64,000 nucleotides of DNA from Acanthacorydalis orientalis (GCA_034766995.1 CM068315.1:22078062-22142061); one strand, 5' to 3'; positions 47,671 to 59,494 are shown, numbered from the stretch's first letter. Translations and numbers: made by a program. Notes: a model not told the origin generated them from the letters alone.

Positions 47671-47675
<5 letters not shown>
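47534..47675. repeat. Foldback: 42-bp inverted repeats around (TA)n
   Basis: Left arm AATAAGCAAAAATTGGAGCA then GTCTCAGTAGTAACGTCATA is mirrored, with a few substitutions, by the right arm after about 55 bases of TA (TATGACGTTTCTACTGCGAC then TGCTCCAATTTTTGGTTATT). The whole 142-bp segment can form one long hairpin. A second (TA)n array (47675-47725) follows at once. Confidence 0.95.

Positions 47676-47725
<50 letters not shown>
47675..47725. repeat. (TA)n microsatellite
   Basis: About 50 bases of TA directly after the foldback. Confidence 0.95.
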
Positions 47726-47729
<4 letters not shown>

Positions 47730-47741
47730 CCTATGTGTAGT

Positions 47742-48590
47742 CTAATTCTGAAAATGAAGGAAAATACCAATGGATACAACATTTAGAAATGTTGAGGATA
47801 TTTCATTTGCTGTTTGGTATATTTTTATGGTAGTATTGAATTTGTTTCTATCTTTGCATATATAGAGAAGGAATTGCTCAAACTCATCATCCAAATGCAT
47901 AATAACAATATCACTCTTGTGGGTTTCTTTTAATTTTTCCACTCTCTTCTCTTCTTCTGTTCTGAATTAGGTAAATTTAAATCAAAGAATATTTTGAAAT
48001 TTTCTATATTGTCCTCATATATTTTATTTCTTCAAGTAAGTTCTGCAATCATACCGTCACAAAGAATATTAAAAGAATTAATAATAACATTTTTTTTCGC
48101 GAAGAAAATTAATACGTTTCCATATTATTTTTCAGCAGCTTACGTAATTCATCTTGTTCATCAAAAGTTAAAGATGCAATATCTGTTGCTTTTTTTCTGC
48201 ATTAAAAAATTCATCACGGAATTGTTTAATGAAATTTTCTAATGATTTTAACAAATTAGAACCTTTAATTAGTGAACACTCAATTGTTTGCAAACTTTTG
48301 AACATTCAATTGGTAGCATTCACTGTATGTAAAATAGTGTTCTGAATTATTTCCATTATAACCGTTTCTTTTTTTTCATTTTCTTCAATAAAGGTGACGC
48401 TTCCACTATAGTTATTTTTTCCAAATTTTAATTGCAAATATTGAATAAGGCATTTTTTATACAATTGTAACCAATTATTAAAGCCAGTAATATCTACTTT
48501 CGCTGATCATCTAGTTTCAGATAATTTTATAAAAGTTAAACCATTTTCACATTTTTCCAGCTCTCTGCACAACATTTTCAAGCTTCGTTT
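47742..48590 (-). pseudogene. hAT-type transposase pseudogene, copy 2
   Basis: Minus-strand text overlaps the copy at 43425-44570: FNNWLQLYKKCLIQYLQLKF near 48480, TVNATN, SLQTIECSLIKGSNLLKSLE near 48290-48240. The C-terminus is the open frame at 47942-47742, MEKLKETHKSDIVIMHLDDE then QTANEISSTFLNVVSIGIFL. The EISSTFpNV..alRifL pattern is the hAT C-terminal dimerisation region, just before the insertion-type HAT motif. The N-terminal two-thirds are missing and a short duplication near 48290-48310 and several stops are present. The solo LTR found in copy 1 is absent here. Confidence 0.75.
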
Positions 48591-48880
48591 CTTAGATGCA
48601 ATTAAAAATGATTAAAATTGTAAAACTTCTAATGAAAAAGATCAATTGACCAAGAGTTTGATTTATTGTTTCCGCATACATAAGAATAACTTTTAAAAAA
48701 ATTCTGAAAAAAAAACTGTATCGAACTAACAGACGACTAGATTCAATCAGTAACTGAAACAAAAAAGAATTCTGCAAAGCAAGTGCATATTTAGGTCTAA
48801 AATTGTAGAAACGAAATTAAAGAAGTATATTTTATGTTTATTTTTTTAAAAAAAAACAGTAAATAATAAAAAGGAAATAC

Positions 48881-48916
48881 CGAGTAACGGTACAGTTGTA
48901 CTATGAGCCCACAAAC

Positions 48917-48983
<67 letters not shown>

Positions 48984-49014
48984 ATCGACTATAAATCAAC
49001 CTGACCGTTACTCG
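48881..49014. repeat. Second foldback around (TA)n
   Basis: CGAGTAACGGTACAGTTG on the left and CAACCTGACCGTTACTCG on the right are inverted copies (about 18 bp, small indels) around about 60 bases of TA (48921-48979). Confidence 0.8.
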
Positions 49015-49409
49015 TCTGAATTTTATTCATATCAAATGTCCGCTTTGAATTATTTATAATAAAATCTGTGTTATTGCGTGAAATGTAATGCACATGTTAC
49101 GAATCAATGAACGTTATACAGTTATTTTGCACTAATTTTCACAGATATTCACAAATAATTGTCATATATAAATTGAGATCGTTTGTACCGTTGTCAACAC
49201 TTTTGAATTAATCAATGAACGAGTTGACAGATAGTTCATGTACATGCATTCACGTTATTATAATCATTATCTCACTAAATAAACAGGAAGAGTTCTTATG
49301 CACGTACGAACACTTCTTTAGGTATGACTGACCGAAACGCCCTGTTAATTATTTAGATTTTAGATTATAATGAGAACACTTGGATAATAATGTATAAATA
49401 ACCAGAGCT

Positions 49410-49410
<1 letters not shown>

Positions 49411-49475
<65 letters not shown>
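49411..49475. repeat. (TA)n microsatellite
   Basis: About 64 bases of TA. Confidence 0.96.
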
Positions 49476-49478
<3 letters not shown>

Positions 49479-49749
49479 ATATATAAAAAATGCAGTGTGC
49501 ATACCATACGATTACTGTTATTATATAGCTGTGTTCCGTTTTGTTCACATCCAGTGATGTTCACAAATACGATAATTTAATTCGTTCCGATTCGAACTAG
49601 TGGATGCTCTAATGAATAATTTGAACTCTTGTTTAATATTTATAAGGCAATACGATATTGCTAAAATAATGAAAAGAAGTATACTAATGATTTAAATTCT
49701 ATTACAGTAAATACCACCGTTTACATCATATACGTTTCTGTTAAAATAC

Positions 49750-49807
49750 AGACAGACAGACATATAACGAAGAGATGAGAAAGCATCTCTTCGCTATCTG
49801 TCTGTCT
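49750..49807. other. Short strong hairpin
   Basis: AGACAGACAGA...CGAAGAGATG and CATCTCTTCG...TCTGTCTGTCT pair over 24 bp with a 4-base bulge and an AGAAAG loop. No terminal repeats or coding sequence are attached. A loop-proximal palindromic end of a foldback element or a small hairpin RNA are possible readings. Confidence 0.7.
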
Positions 49808-49900
49808 CGAAGTGTTATGGTTAATTTAAAGTAACACATGTAGTTTTCTTTATTTATTTTCTTTATTACTCGCATTCAGTAGAATGCGAATCGAGTGATT

Positions 49901-50082
49901 TATACTGTTTTTTTGACAGTTTTGAGCTTTTGTCTGTTTTATTTGTATTCCTGATGTGCGTTGTCGAGCCTTGACATTCATTCCGTTTGATCTAAACTTT
50001 GTCATGTTTGTTAGTAATTTTGTGGTTTATATGTCATATCTTGCTTTTATCGCTATGAAAATTTCATAAAACCTAGTTGACC
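49901..50082 (+). repeat. Left inverted repeat of a candidate 4.7-kb element
   Basis: About 182 bp matching, in reverse complement, 54399-54589 with roughly three-quarters identity by eye. Shared words include CCTAGTTGACC at the inner edge, TTTTATCGCTA, ACTTTGTCATGT and CCTGATGTG. A perfect hairpin CGCATTC-AGTA-GAATGCG lies just outside (49871-49888). Confidence 0.75.
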
Positions 50083-50520
50083 TTGCTACTGATTTATGCT
50101 GCTCAAAACAAAATCAAAAATGATTTTATTGTATTCAGATTACATATACAACGCCGTATTGCTAATTTCCCCGGATTATATACTACGAGAAAGGCGGGCC
50201 TAAGCGAAGCAGGCTCTGAGCGCACGTCTAGGCTCTTTTGTTCTGTCTCGAAACATCTATCTTCATTTATTATTTTGTTGACATATGTATAATAATTAAT
50301 TTTCAATAATCAAAATAATAACAAAAGAATAAATATATATTTACAATAATTACAATATAACCATAAAGCATTTATCAAGTACAACCCCGCTAATTTATAC
50401 CTATTTGTAAGTTAATGTCGCTACAATAGTAATTAATAGGACTTTGGCACTGCGAGTCCATACACCGACTGTGGATGTGCATTCCAATAGAGATGGGTTT
50501 TTCAATAACGACGCAATTTT

Positions 50521-51632
50521 TTAATTTGAAATAAAACAGAATTTGCACTGTAATTTCAAGTTTCTTTTTCGTAAATAATAGTTGTGGGTATGCCATTTAT
50601 AAATGAACATATCGTGTAAGTGGCCGCCGCGTGCTTTCTTACAAGTAATTATTCTTTTGTTAAAATTTTCAATAACATCCCCATACAACTGGTGCTCAGT
50701 CTCACCAAATACCTTTCGTATTTTATTTTTTAAGTCGGAAATTGTTTTGGAATTATTAACGTTCACCTGCCCAACAGTGCTAAATCGTAGGATCTCTGTG
50801 GCAAATTAATTCCTCTCTTTCTGGAAATAATTTGACCAGGAAATTTCGTCTCTAATAAATCAATTGTTTCACCAGCTGTGTGGCTTGTTGCACTCTTCTG
50901 CTGCAACCATATGTCCTTCAGATCAATATCATCCAATTCTTTCCGTAAAAAAATGTTTATTATATTTCGGTATCTTTCTCCATTCACAGTAATCGCTGTA
51001 CCAGCCTAATTCTCAACTAAATAAAGACAAATGACTCCACTGGGCCAAAGTGCGCACCAAACAGTCACACTTTCTGTGTGGAGTGACTTCTTAACTATCA
51101 TCCTCAGATTTTCTTTACCCCATATTTGGAAGTTTTGCTTGTTAACGTAGCCAGAGAATTCAAAATTTGCCTCATAGCTAAAAATGTTATTTTCGGAAAA
51201 ACCGTGTTGTTGCTCCAATACCCAATTAACAAATCTCCGACGCAGTGATTGGTATGTTGACTTCAATTCTTGTGTTAATTGAACCTTATCATTCTTTAGC
51301 AGTAAATCCTTATTCAAATTAAGCCATGTGGTCATCTATGAAAAGCCCAGTTGCTGTGAACGTCGTGAAATTGACATTTCTGGCTCTTCCAATACACTTT
51401 CATGAATCAAGTCAATGTTTTCTGCAGATCGAGCACTACAAACACGTGTTGGTGTTTCTTTATCTCTACTCGATCCAGCCTCTTCAAATTTACTCACTAT
51501 TCGAAGAATTGATGATTCAGATGGACGAGTATGTCGAGAATAAATATCGGGTAATTTACGAAATGTACAACGACCATTTTCATAATACAATTGTATTATT
51601 TCAATGAATTGGTTTGTTGTGTATGAAACCAT
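50521..51632 (-). pseudogene. DDE transposase with DUF4817-type N-terminus, dead
   Basis: Three consecutive minus-strand frames cover the whole protein. The first (from 51632) reads FIEIIQLYYENGRCTFRKLP then SRHTRPSESSILRIVSKFEE and MSISRRSQQLGFS, the DUF4817-like helix-turn-helix. The second (51335-51006) has KVQLTQELKSTYQSLRRRFV, SYEANFEFSGYVNKQN and SVTVWCALWPSGVI. The third has TVNGERYRNIINIFLRKELD, WLQQKSATSHTAGETIDLLE and ISRKRGINLPQRSYDLALLG. After a gap comes ISDLKNKIRKVFGE and CKKARGGHLHDMFI. In the family the catalytic residues lie in SDEAHF, QQDGATCHT and SCDLTPLDF; here they read SYEANF, QQKSATSHT and SYDLALLG, so two of the aspartates are lost. It is the tidiest near-complete transposase in the window, yet inactive. 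Confidence 0.85.
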
Positions 51633-51699
51633 AATTAAAAATGGCAATGTCAAAACTCAATAAATATCAAAAAAATACAATTGCTAGTTTAACGCCTGT

Positions 51700-53830
51700 G
51701 AAATATCTCTTAAAAATGCGTTCCGATTGGAAAACTCTTTATAACCGACAGCACTGTCAGTCTACATCAGCTAAGTTCCGATACGTGCATTTAAAGACTA
51801 TAAGAGGACCGGCTGTTCATCGTTCAAGAGACTGTACAATGCGTCGAGCCGGGTAGATCATCATATCAACACCATCGAACACCTCGAAACACAGGCCAAT
51901 GATATCACAACACAAATCCGGACAGCCATCAACACCAGTATCCCGATCAAGTTGCACCAGACACATCGTCGTCATCAAGTCAAGTCAAGACATCAAACGC
52001 AAGATTCCTACCCAAAACATGGCACGTAGGTTCTGTCAACATACTCAGAAAGACGGCAGTCAGATCACCTGAAATCGTCTTTCCGATGGGACACAAGAAG
52101 ACGTCTCGACTCTCAGGAACGACTTGTGAAAGAAAAAACTAGCTCTACTTTCATCCACCGATCACTCGGTATAGAGGATGGTAAAATCCCTAAATCACAA
52201 TCATAAGGGATTTGAAATACCCCCTTTCAATGAAAAAGCGAGCGGCTACGTCTACAGCAATGCGTCCAGAGCCGATCTCATGTCTCAGCATTTCGGTGAT
52301 GCGTATCGCCTCACACTACACATGAAAGGGACACCAGGATTTGCTGATCGCTTACAACAACAGGTCGCAAGGTGGCGTACTCACTCTGTTATCGACACGG
52401 ACAACCTCATATGGGCATCACTTGGGGAAATCAATAGATTCATAAATACCATGAAACTATACAAGGTCCCAGGTGATGATGGTATCGAAAACAAAGTGTT
52501 GCACTATTTACCACTTAAGACAATTGTGACTCTCACGAACATCATCAACGCGGTGACGCACCTGAGTCACTTTCCCTCACTATGAAAACGAGCGAAGATT
52601 TTAGCCATCAAAAAAGCCGGTAAAAATGTGATATTACCACCAATTATCAAACGATAATTCTGTTGCCGATACTAGGAAAACTATGTGATAAAATAATAAA
52701 CACCAGGCTACAACATTACGACTTGGTCGCCAAGAATATCCACGCCGAGCAATTCGGCTTCAGACGTAGTCATTCGACTACACACTAGCTGTCTAGATAC
52801 GTTCAATATGCCACCAAGAAAGGTAGGCTTAAACGCTGCACAGGAACCGTGCCTTAGGACATCGAAAAGGCATTCGACATAGCCTGGCATGACGGAGGAT
52901 GCACAAATTCTTACATCACAACAACCAGCGTATCTAGTGCCCCTTGTCGATAACCATCTACGAAACAGAACGTACCATATCGAGCTTAATGGCCAACAAT
53001 CGTCGATACGTCACATAGCTACTAGGGTATCAGAGGGATCCATCCTCGGTTTTATTCAACCACTACATTAATAATATTCCAACCACCAATAGTGTTGACG
53101 TGGTATTGTTCGACACCAACTCAATGCATCGCACCACCATCTACACTACAAATCGAACCCTCGATTAAATCAGTTCTCGGCACAAGAGCGCCTTCGACGA
53201 GATAGACATATTCTTCCAGAAATGAAAGATCAATATCTGCTCGGCGACCAGAGACCTCCTCTTCAGCAGGAGCGATAAAAAGAACTTAGGGCGCCTCACC
53301 ATCAATGGAGCCGAAGTATCTTGGATAGATTCGGTGAAATATCTAGGTGTATACATGGATAGACGACTCACAACCATGACGCCGCATATGCACGCAAGAA
53401 AGCGTACGTAACCCTGGCCATGCTCTATCCTCTAATGGTCAGGCATGACAAATGTGGACAACAAACTAACAATATATAAGACGATGATCAGACCATCTAT
53501 GACATACACTTCACCAATATGGAGAAACACCATCAAGATGAGCGTCAACAGCCTGCAGAGGGTTCAAAAAAAATTTGAATATTTTGAATATGGTGATGAA
53601 TAAGGTGTACAATTATCCCACATCAACGATATACGAGAAGGATAACATCAATACGTTGCACAATACATTGAAGACACAAACTGGAAATTTTATACAAGAA
53701 AGTCGCTTGGTAATCAACTTACCGAGCAGGTGGGACCAGCCTTAATGATTCCACTCAACAAAAGATCAGCCGAAATTGCCGTAAGAACCAATTTGTGTAG
53801 CTGTGCTCGGAGCCGCAACGCACATTGCTG
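51700..53830 (+). pseudogene. Jockey-like LINE ORF2 (EN linker and RT), dead
   Basis: Plus-strand frames can be followed for 2.1 kb. The endonuclease-RT linker reads INTIEHLETQANDITTQIRT; a FADRLQQQVARWRTHSVIDT segment is followed by LGEINRFINTMKLYKVPGDD and IVTLTNIINAVTHLSHFPSL at 52178-52585. RT blocks continue as FGFRRSHS-like text at 52750, DIEKAFDIAWHDG at 52859 (first catalytic aspartate kept), DNHLRNRTYHIELNGQQSSI and GSILGF near 53030. The family FADD box reads VLFDTNS near 53105, so the catalytic pair is disrupted. The end has SVKYLGVYMD-like text, LAMLYPLMVRHDKC and a SLQRVQKK-type segment near 53560. Frameshifts are numerous. Upstream endonuclease core and poly(A) tail are not visible. 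Confidence 0.85.
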
Positions 53831-54238
53831 ACTTATTCTCATCGGTGACGAACATGAACATAACTGAAGTGTATTAGTAGGCCTAAAATAGTATTAGGGT
53901 TGGGGTATACTTCTGGGGGCGGGGGAGATATTTTAATATTGATATGTGGGTTTTTTGAAAGTTTCCCACATTTCCACGAATCAAGTCCGCATTTAAACTC
54001 ATGACAAAACGTATATAGGCAGACAAAAGCTGGTATAAGCGTTATTTACTCCAAGGAACAATTTATTATAACAAGACACACACAACACACTATAACAAGA
54101 TTCGCATATTCTAAAATTCATAGAAAAAAATACTGTCACTATTAATTGTAGTATGCGCCTGGTCCTAACTCTGATATTAATTATGTTTCAAATGAAATAA
54201 ATAGCACTTAAGTAAAAATTATTCATATATATATATAT

Positions 54239-54274
<36 letters not shown>

Positions 54275-54398
54275 GGAGAGGGAGGGAGAGACGTCGACTA
54301 TTATTCGACAAATTATAGTAGTATATTAATTATCTTCATTGCTATTTGCTGATAAACTTACATTATTCGAAAAAAATTTAAAAAAAAAATTATTGTAC
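53831..54398. other. Non-coding stretch between LINE and right inverted repeat
   Basis: Contains a G-rich run (GGGGGCGGGGG near 53915), a small hairpin TGTGGG/CCCACA near 53945-53972 and the compound microsatellite at 54225-54291. Confidence 0.5.
54225..54291. repeat. Compound (TA)n-(GATA)n-(GAGAGG)n microsatellite
   Basis: TA repeats, then GATAGATAGATAGATA, then purine-rich GAGAGAGGGAGAGGGAGGGA. Confidence 0.96.
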
Positions 54399-54589
54399 GG
54401 TCAACTAGGTTTTTTGAAAATTTTCTAGCGATAAAAGTCAAGATATGACACACAAACAGTAAGATTGCTAATAATACATGACAAAGTCTAGATAAAAGGG
54501 AACGAATCCCAAGACACGACTATCACATCAGGATTACAGAAAAGAATAGCCAATACCAGACAAAAATTTAAAACTATCAAAAAAAATCT
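54399..54589 (-). repeat. Right inverted repeat of the candidate 4.7-kb element
   Basis: Reverse-complement partner of 49901-50082, inner edge GGTCAACTAGG, outer edge near CAGACAAAAATTTAAAACTA. Confidence 0.75.
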
Positions 54590-56288
54590 CAGACGTCTAT
54601 ATGACTATAAATTATGATTTATAGGTTAATACACTATAATCTATAAACATTATTAAGAAATAATAATATAGTATTATTTCCAATTTTACATATTTCATAC
54701 CACTTAAATTAAATAAAATATTGAAATAAAAATTCTTTCATCACACTATGGGATATTTATCGAATATATTTATTATAATGGATATTTATTAAGTGAATGC
54801 AGAAATGAAACAATAATTTGTAATTTACGTTAATTTTTTTACTGAATAATCAAAATCACTTTAAGGAGATTTCTATAGTTAAAATTATATGAAGCATAAA
54901 AAATGATTTTAACTGTATACTTATAATAAGATAGCATCCTTTATTCATTAACAACATTGATGTTTTATAAGCGCTCATACAACAAAACGGGGACATACTT
55001 ATATTCTTTATTCGAATATTTATTTAATTAAATTAATACTCATTACAAGATAATACAAAAATATCGATTAACACAATTCATAAACATTTTAAAATCTTGA
55101 TTATTAATTAAAAACTGAAAAAAGGCAATAAGTAGCAATGCAATTTTGATCGTGAACTTCAAACTTCAAAGAAATGTATACAAAAATATAAATTAGGTTT
55201 ATCCTTGATATCTCTGACATAATATCGTGCTTTCATTTAGTCAAGCTACTAACTGGACACTCAATACGTAAATTGCTTTGAAAGAAGCACAAAATATATA
55301 GATTAATATAATAAATATTTTATATAAATAAATAAAGATAATCATTGCAATATGCTCTAAATTCTAATTACATCCATTTCCATCTAAACGACTAAACATT
55401 ATAGTTGACTACATTCACTAAATCATACCATCAATTATTATTATAAAATTAATAAGAAAATATAGATAGATATCCGGCACCGCAATTGAGCACACCTTCA
55501 CCAGTGTTCTTGTTTCATTTCTTAATTTATGACATTAATCGATCATATTTAAATTTAAAAAGAAAAAGTTCTTTCGCATCCACATTTACACGAAATGTCT
55601 CAAAAATGGTACATATACAAAAGTTGATGGTAAATAAATTGTGTACTTATTAATTTAGTTCTAATCTAATTATTTAGTTACATAAATGTGTAATTTCTTC
55701 CGTTAAATTCTTTAAGTTTCTTAGTCAGTTCTCTAAGTAAAGTCAAGTGAGATTATATAGTGAACAAAGAGATTACTCAAGTGAAATCAGTGTATACGAA
55801 ATTATCTTAACCTCTATGCTACTATGTTACTCATCTGAAGGTGGAACCCAATAATAATAGTTTACATAATATTTTTCAATACACTTGAATATTTATTAAT
55901 CAGTGTTATCAAATATTATATTACAAAGTACAAGTGTATGTCTTTAAAAATCTTAGAGACGATGAGAAATCTTTTACTGGTCTATCTTTATAAACCTGTT
56001 TCTTTTTTACATTGACCTGTTTAAGTAAAAAAGAATAAGGATTATGACTTCTGCCATCTAATCTTAATGTAATTTCATCAGGCCAAACAATTGTCTTGAA
56101 AATTATCTTTCTTCTGCTACTTTTGTACAGAACCATTCAAAAAAAATCAGTTAGACTTTTGAAATATTTTCTTTCAAAGCGGGAACAATCTTACAAAATG
56201 TTCACTCCGCTCGTTTTAAAATTTGATAAATATTTTCACTGTCGATTTTGTGTCACAGTACATTGTCTTATTGATTTTTTCTAATCTG

Positions 56289-56290
<2 letters not shown>
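54590..56290. other. AT-rich stretch with one weak open frame
   Basis: No terminal repeats seen. A 71-residue minus-strand frame at 56136-55921 (TIVWPDEITLRLDGRSHNPY) has plausible amino-acid balance and faintly recalls the catalytic-aspartate region of DDE transposases (WxDEixf.LdG), but the match is too weak to name. Confidence 0.3.

Positions 56291-56354
<64 letters not shown>
56291..56354. repeat. Compound (AT)n-(GT)n microsatellite
   Basis: About 48 bases of AT followed by eight GT units. Confidence 0.97.
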
Positions 56355-56493
56355 CATTGTAACACCATAGTTAACATGTTCAATTTCTTTAATACTTAAA
56401 GTTATCTGCATTGTTGTGTATCTGTGTCTTTCACAATGCTATCATAGACATTAAATTTATCTCAAATGCATAAAATCGTCAAATAATTTAGAG

Positions 56494-56847
56494 CAGGGGT
56501 TCCCAACCTTTTTCACAAATTGATCCCTTACAAGAAATTATTCTTTTTTTCAGTTCTTCTGAAAACTGGAACTGCTATTACGCCTCCCTCTTAAATATTA
56601 AATATTAAACCTCGCCTCATTGATTTTTATTAATAGATTTTTGCCAAAAATATCAATTAGTAGCTCCGATATCCGATTAGTCTCCCCCTCGAATGTACGC
56701 CCGGGGGCAGAATCTATAATATGTACGCATGTAGAATGTCCATTTTTTTGTTTACCGAACTCCAATCGACCTTTTGGGGTTCATCGACCCCCTATCGACT
56801 TTCATCGATCCCTAAGAGGTCTATACCGACCCCGTTGGAAACCCTCG
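56494..56847. mobile_element. hAT-type MITE, 354 bp
   Basis: Starts CAGGGGTTCCCAACCTTTTT and ends CCGTTGGAAACCCTCG, inverted copies of the classical hAT terminus CAGGGGTTC. It is flanked by an 8-bp target duplication ATTTAGAG / ATTTAGAA (one mismatch; 56486-56493 and 56848-56855). The interior has no transposase; near the right end the motif ATCGACC recurs (about 56766-56812). A non-autonomous hAT derivative with old age implied by the mismatched duplication and termini. Confidence 0.92.
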
Positions 56848-56855
56848 ATTTAGAA

Positions 56856-58149
56856 AATCGATTACAAATTCACGTCTCCACTGCCTAACCTCTTATACAC
56901 ATATATTTTTGATCTAACTACGTTCGGTCTTAATCGTTATTTTATGATTTTCTATTCTAATTTTTTCGACCATCCAACCGCCTTATATTTAAAACCCTAA
57001 AGCTCCTCTAAATTCTTTTTTATTTTAGTCTATTACTTTTGAAATGTTATTAGATCTTTAGAAATTTGATAAATACTTTTGTTATGCTTGTGATAACTAA
57101 GAATTAATGGATGTCTTCCGATCAATAATTTCTTCAAACTTCACAAAACAAATCTGATTTTGAGGCTAAATTGAGTTACACAAATGAATTGGTGTGGTTT
57201 GTGGAGAGAAAAAAGGAGTCATTTATGAACCTAATTCAATTTTGTCAATTGAAGACTGAGTTTTAATAAAATCTAGAAGATATGATGTAAATAAAACTTC
57301 AACAAGAGCACAATTACGTAGAAAGAATTTTTATCGAGACAACTTTTAGAAAAAATCCAATATTTGTTTAAAACTTATGTAAGAAACGCTTAACAGTAAA
57401 GTGTACAAAATAATTTTAAAATCAATTAAATGAACATCTTATTTAAAACACAATATCAAAACACCCTATTACATGAATTTATCCATAAACCAAGACATTT
57501 ACTATAAAATTTCTGAACAGAAGAGTAAGCGTAAAAATAAACTCCGTCATCCATTTCAACATGATATGTGAGATGAGAAATGTATTTTCTGAAGGAGAGA
57601 TCGACCAAGTGCGACTATCGATCCTTTTGCTTAGTGTCATTTACATCAATTTATACCATGCCTCTGCTATTCCCCTCGCGGTCGGGAAAACGATGTTGGG
57701 GCGTTAGTAGTAGTTCGTTATTTTTGGGCGAGAGTTTTAAAATGTTTTGTTACCCATTTTAGCCAAATAATTTGATAAGGTTATTGCAGGAAATATAGAG
57801 ATGAGTGCCCTAATTAGGAGAAATCCGGAAAAATGTGTACAATCTACCTTACCAATCCTGTATTTTCTGGATTTTTATTAATTAAAATTTCAAATCAATT
57901 TTACTTGGTAATATAGGTAAATGAACAAAATCAATGCGTCATTGAGTTGAATTAATAAATTGTATTCATATATAAAATATAAACAGTATACAAATTTTAA
58001 TTGTTACTAATGTACATACAATCAAGTCTCTGTTTATGTGGTAGATACGTTCCACACATTTCATAATTATTTATTTAATATAACATTGTGGTACTTTTTA
58101 GGCAAAAAATCGCTATATTTTTAAAACTAGACAGATAATGAAATCCCAA
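56856..58149. other. Intergenic stretch
   Basis: Includes family A copy 5 (57155-57235) and a slightly GC-richer open segment at 57580-57762 with no recognisable motif. Confidence 0.4.
57155..57235 (+). repeat. Dispersed repeat family A, copy 5
   Basis: Carries TGGTGTGGTTTGTGGAGAGA and GTCATTTATGAACC, the second half of the family as in copies 1, 3 and 6. Confidence 0.45.
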
Positions 58150-58261
58150 AATATATCTTACTCATAGGATCATAGAAAGAAATTTTACAAAATTAGATCT
58201 CGACAACTAAAACTGTATAGGAATTTATAGAGAGCACACAGAACAGGCATAAAAATGGATG

Positions 58262-58323
<62 letters not shown>

Positions 58324-59010
58324 GTTCATCATCTGACAAAAATTGCCTACCACCAAAGATTTGTCTAAGTTTTGAAAACAGGTGTAAACCTGAAAGGGCC
58401 AAATCTGGAGAATAGGCTGGATGGAGCAGCAAGTCGTACTTCAATTCAGTGATTTTTGCCATGGACTCAAGAGTTGTATGGGGACGTGCATTATCTTGAT
58501 GGAAAATTATTTTTTTCTTTGATAAACCTGGTCTTTTCTCATGAATGGTCTGATCGAGTTAATCCAAAAGTTTAGCATAATACTTTCCTGTTATCGTTTG
58601 ACAAGTCTTGAGAAATTGGTACTCAAATACGTTTATGATAAATTGTCAGCATACACGGCACTCATCTTGCCGATAGCTTTTTCATACCTAAATCTTCAGT
58701 TAGGATGTGATACACACGTTCATCGGAGACATCTACAACCTTAGCAATTTCGGACACCTTCAATCACCGATCCTGTAAGACAATAATATCGTGCACTTTG
58801 TAGAAGATTTCTTCTGTCGTTCCAATTTTTGGACGTCCACTACACGGGTTACCCACTAAACTTTAAATTCAACTGTTCTTTACGGAAGTATACGAAGGTG
58901 CACAACACCCAGTATATTTTTCATCTCATTAAAAATTTCTATTGGCGTTAAGCGTTTTTGGATAAAAAAACATTATCACCGCACGATGTTTAACTTTATC
59001 CAATTCAACA
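58150..59010 (-). pseudogene. Mariner transposase pseudogene split by (TA)n
   Basis: Minus-strand frames give a mariner N-terminal part near 58970-58860 (LTPIEIFNEMKNILGV-like), the helix-turn-helix region TTEEIFYKVHDIIVLQDR and LKVSEIAKVVDVSDERVYHI near 58830-58690, and the C-terminal catalytic region HPAYSPDLALSGLHLFSKLR and FGGRQFLSDDEH at 58410-58330. The copy then runs directly into a (TA)n array (58265-58322). The family motif HPPYSPDLAPSD has lost the final aspartate. The middle (DETWIHH block) is missing, consistent with an internal deletion. TIRs are not visible. Subfamily resembles irritans/mauritiana mariners. Confidence 0.75.
58265..58322. repeat. (TA)n microsatellite within the mariner relic
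   Basis: About 55 bases of TA at the point where the transposase C-terminus ends. Confidence 0.96.
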
Positions 59011-59434
59011 ACGACACAAAAAGAGATTTATTTAAATTGATGTTTGCAACAATCTGCTTTTGACATCTTAATTATAGACTTTGAGGTTATGTATATGATA
59101 GAAATCGCTTTGTAATGCACCACAAATATTTAAAATATTACCTCCACTTATATGTGAGACGGTGAACTTTTCAAAGGGGGATTTTCAATAAAATTATTTC
59201 AAAAAGCCTTTAATAAATCGTGTAAGAATCGTATTTAAAAGACTTAAAATGTAATAGAACGAAAGTAAAAAATTACTAGAAATTGAAAAAATATTTGAAA
59301 TACCACACATAAATATTTGAAAAAAGCCACCTTTTAAAAACAATTAGAACAAATTTAAATTGAAAAACACAATGTTATTACATGTATTTGAAATGAAGAT
59401 CATTTTTATCAAAAATACTCGTACCAAATTGAAG

Positions 59435-59436
<2 letters not shown>

Positions 59437-59489
<53 letters not shown>
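59437..59489. repeat. (TA)n microsatellite
   Basis: About 52 bases of TA. Confidence 0.96.

Positions 59490-59494
<5 letters not shown>

Noticed and set aside
55921..56136. 71-residue minus-strand frame resembling a DDE catalytic segment
   Set aside because: Only a few residues (WPDE...LDGR) fit and no neighbouring transposase motif or TIR supports it.
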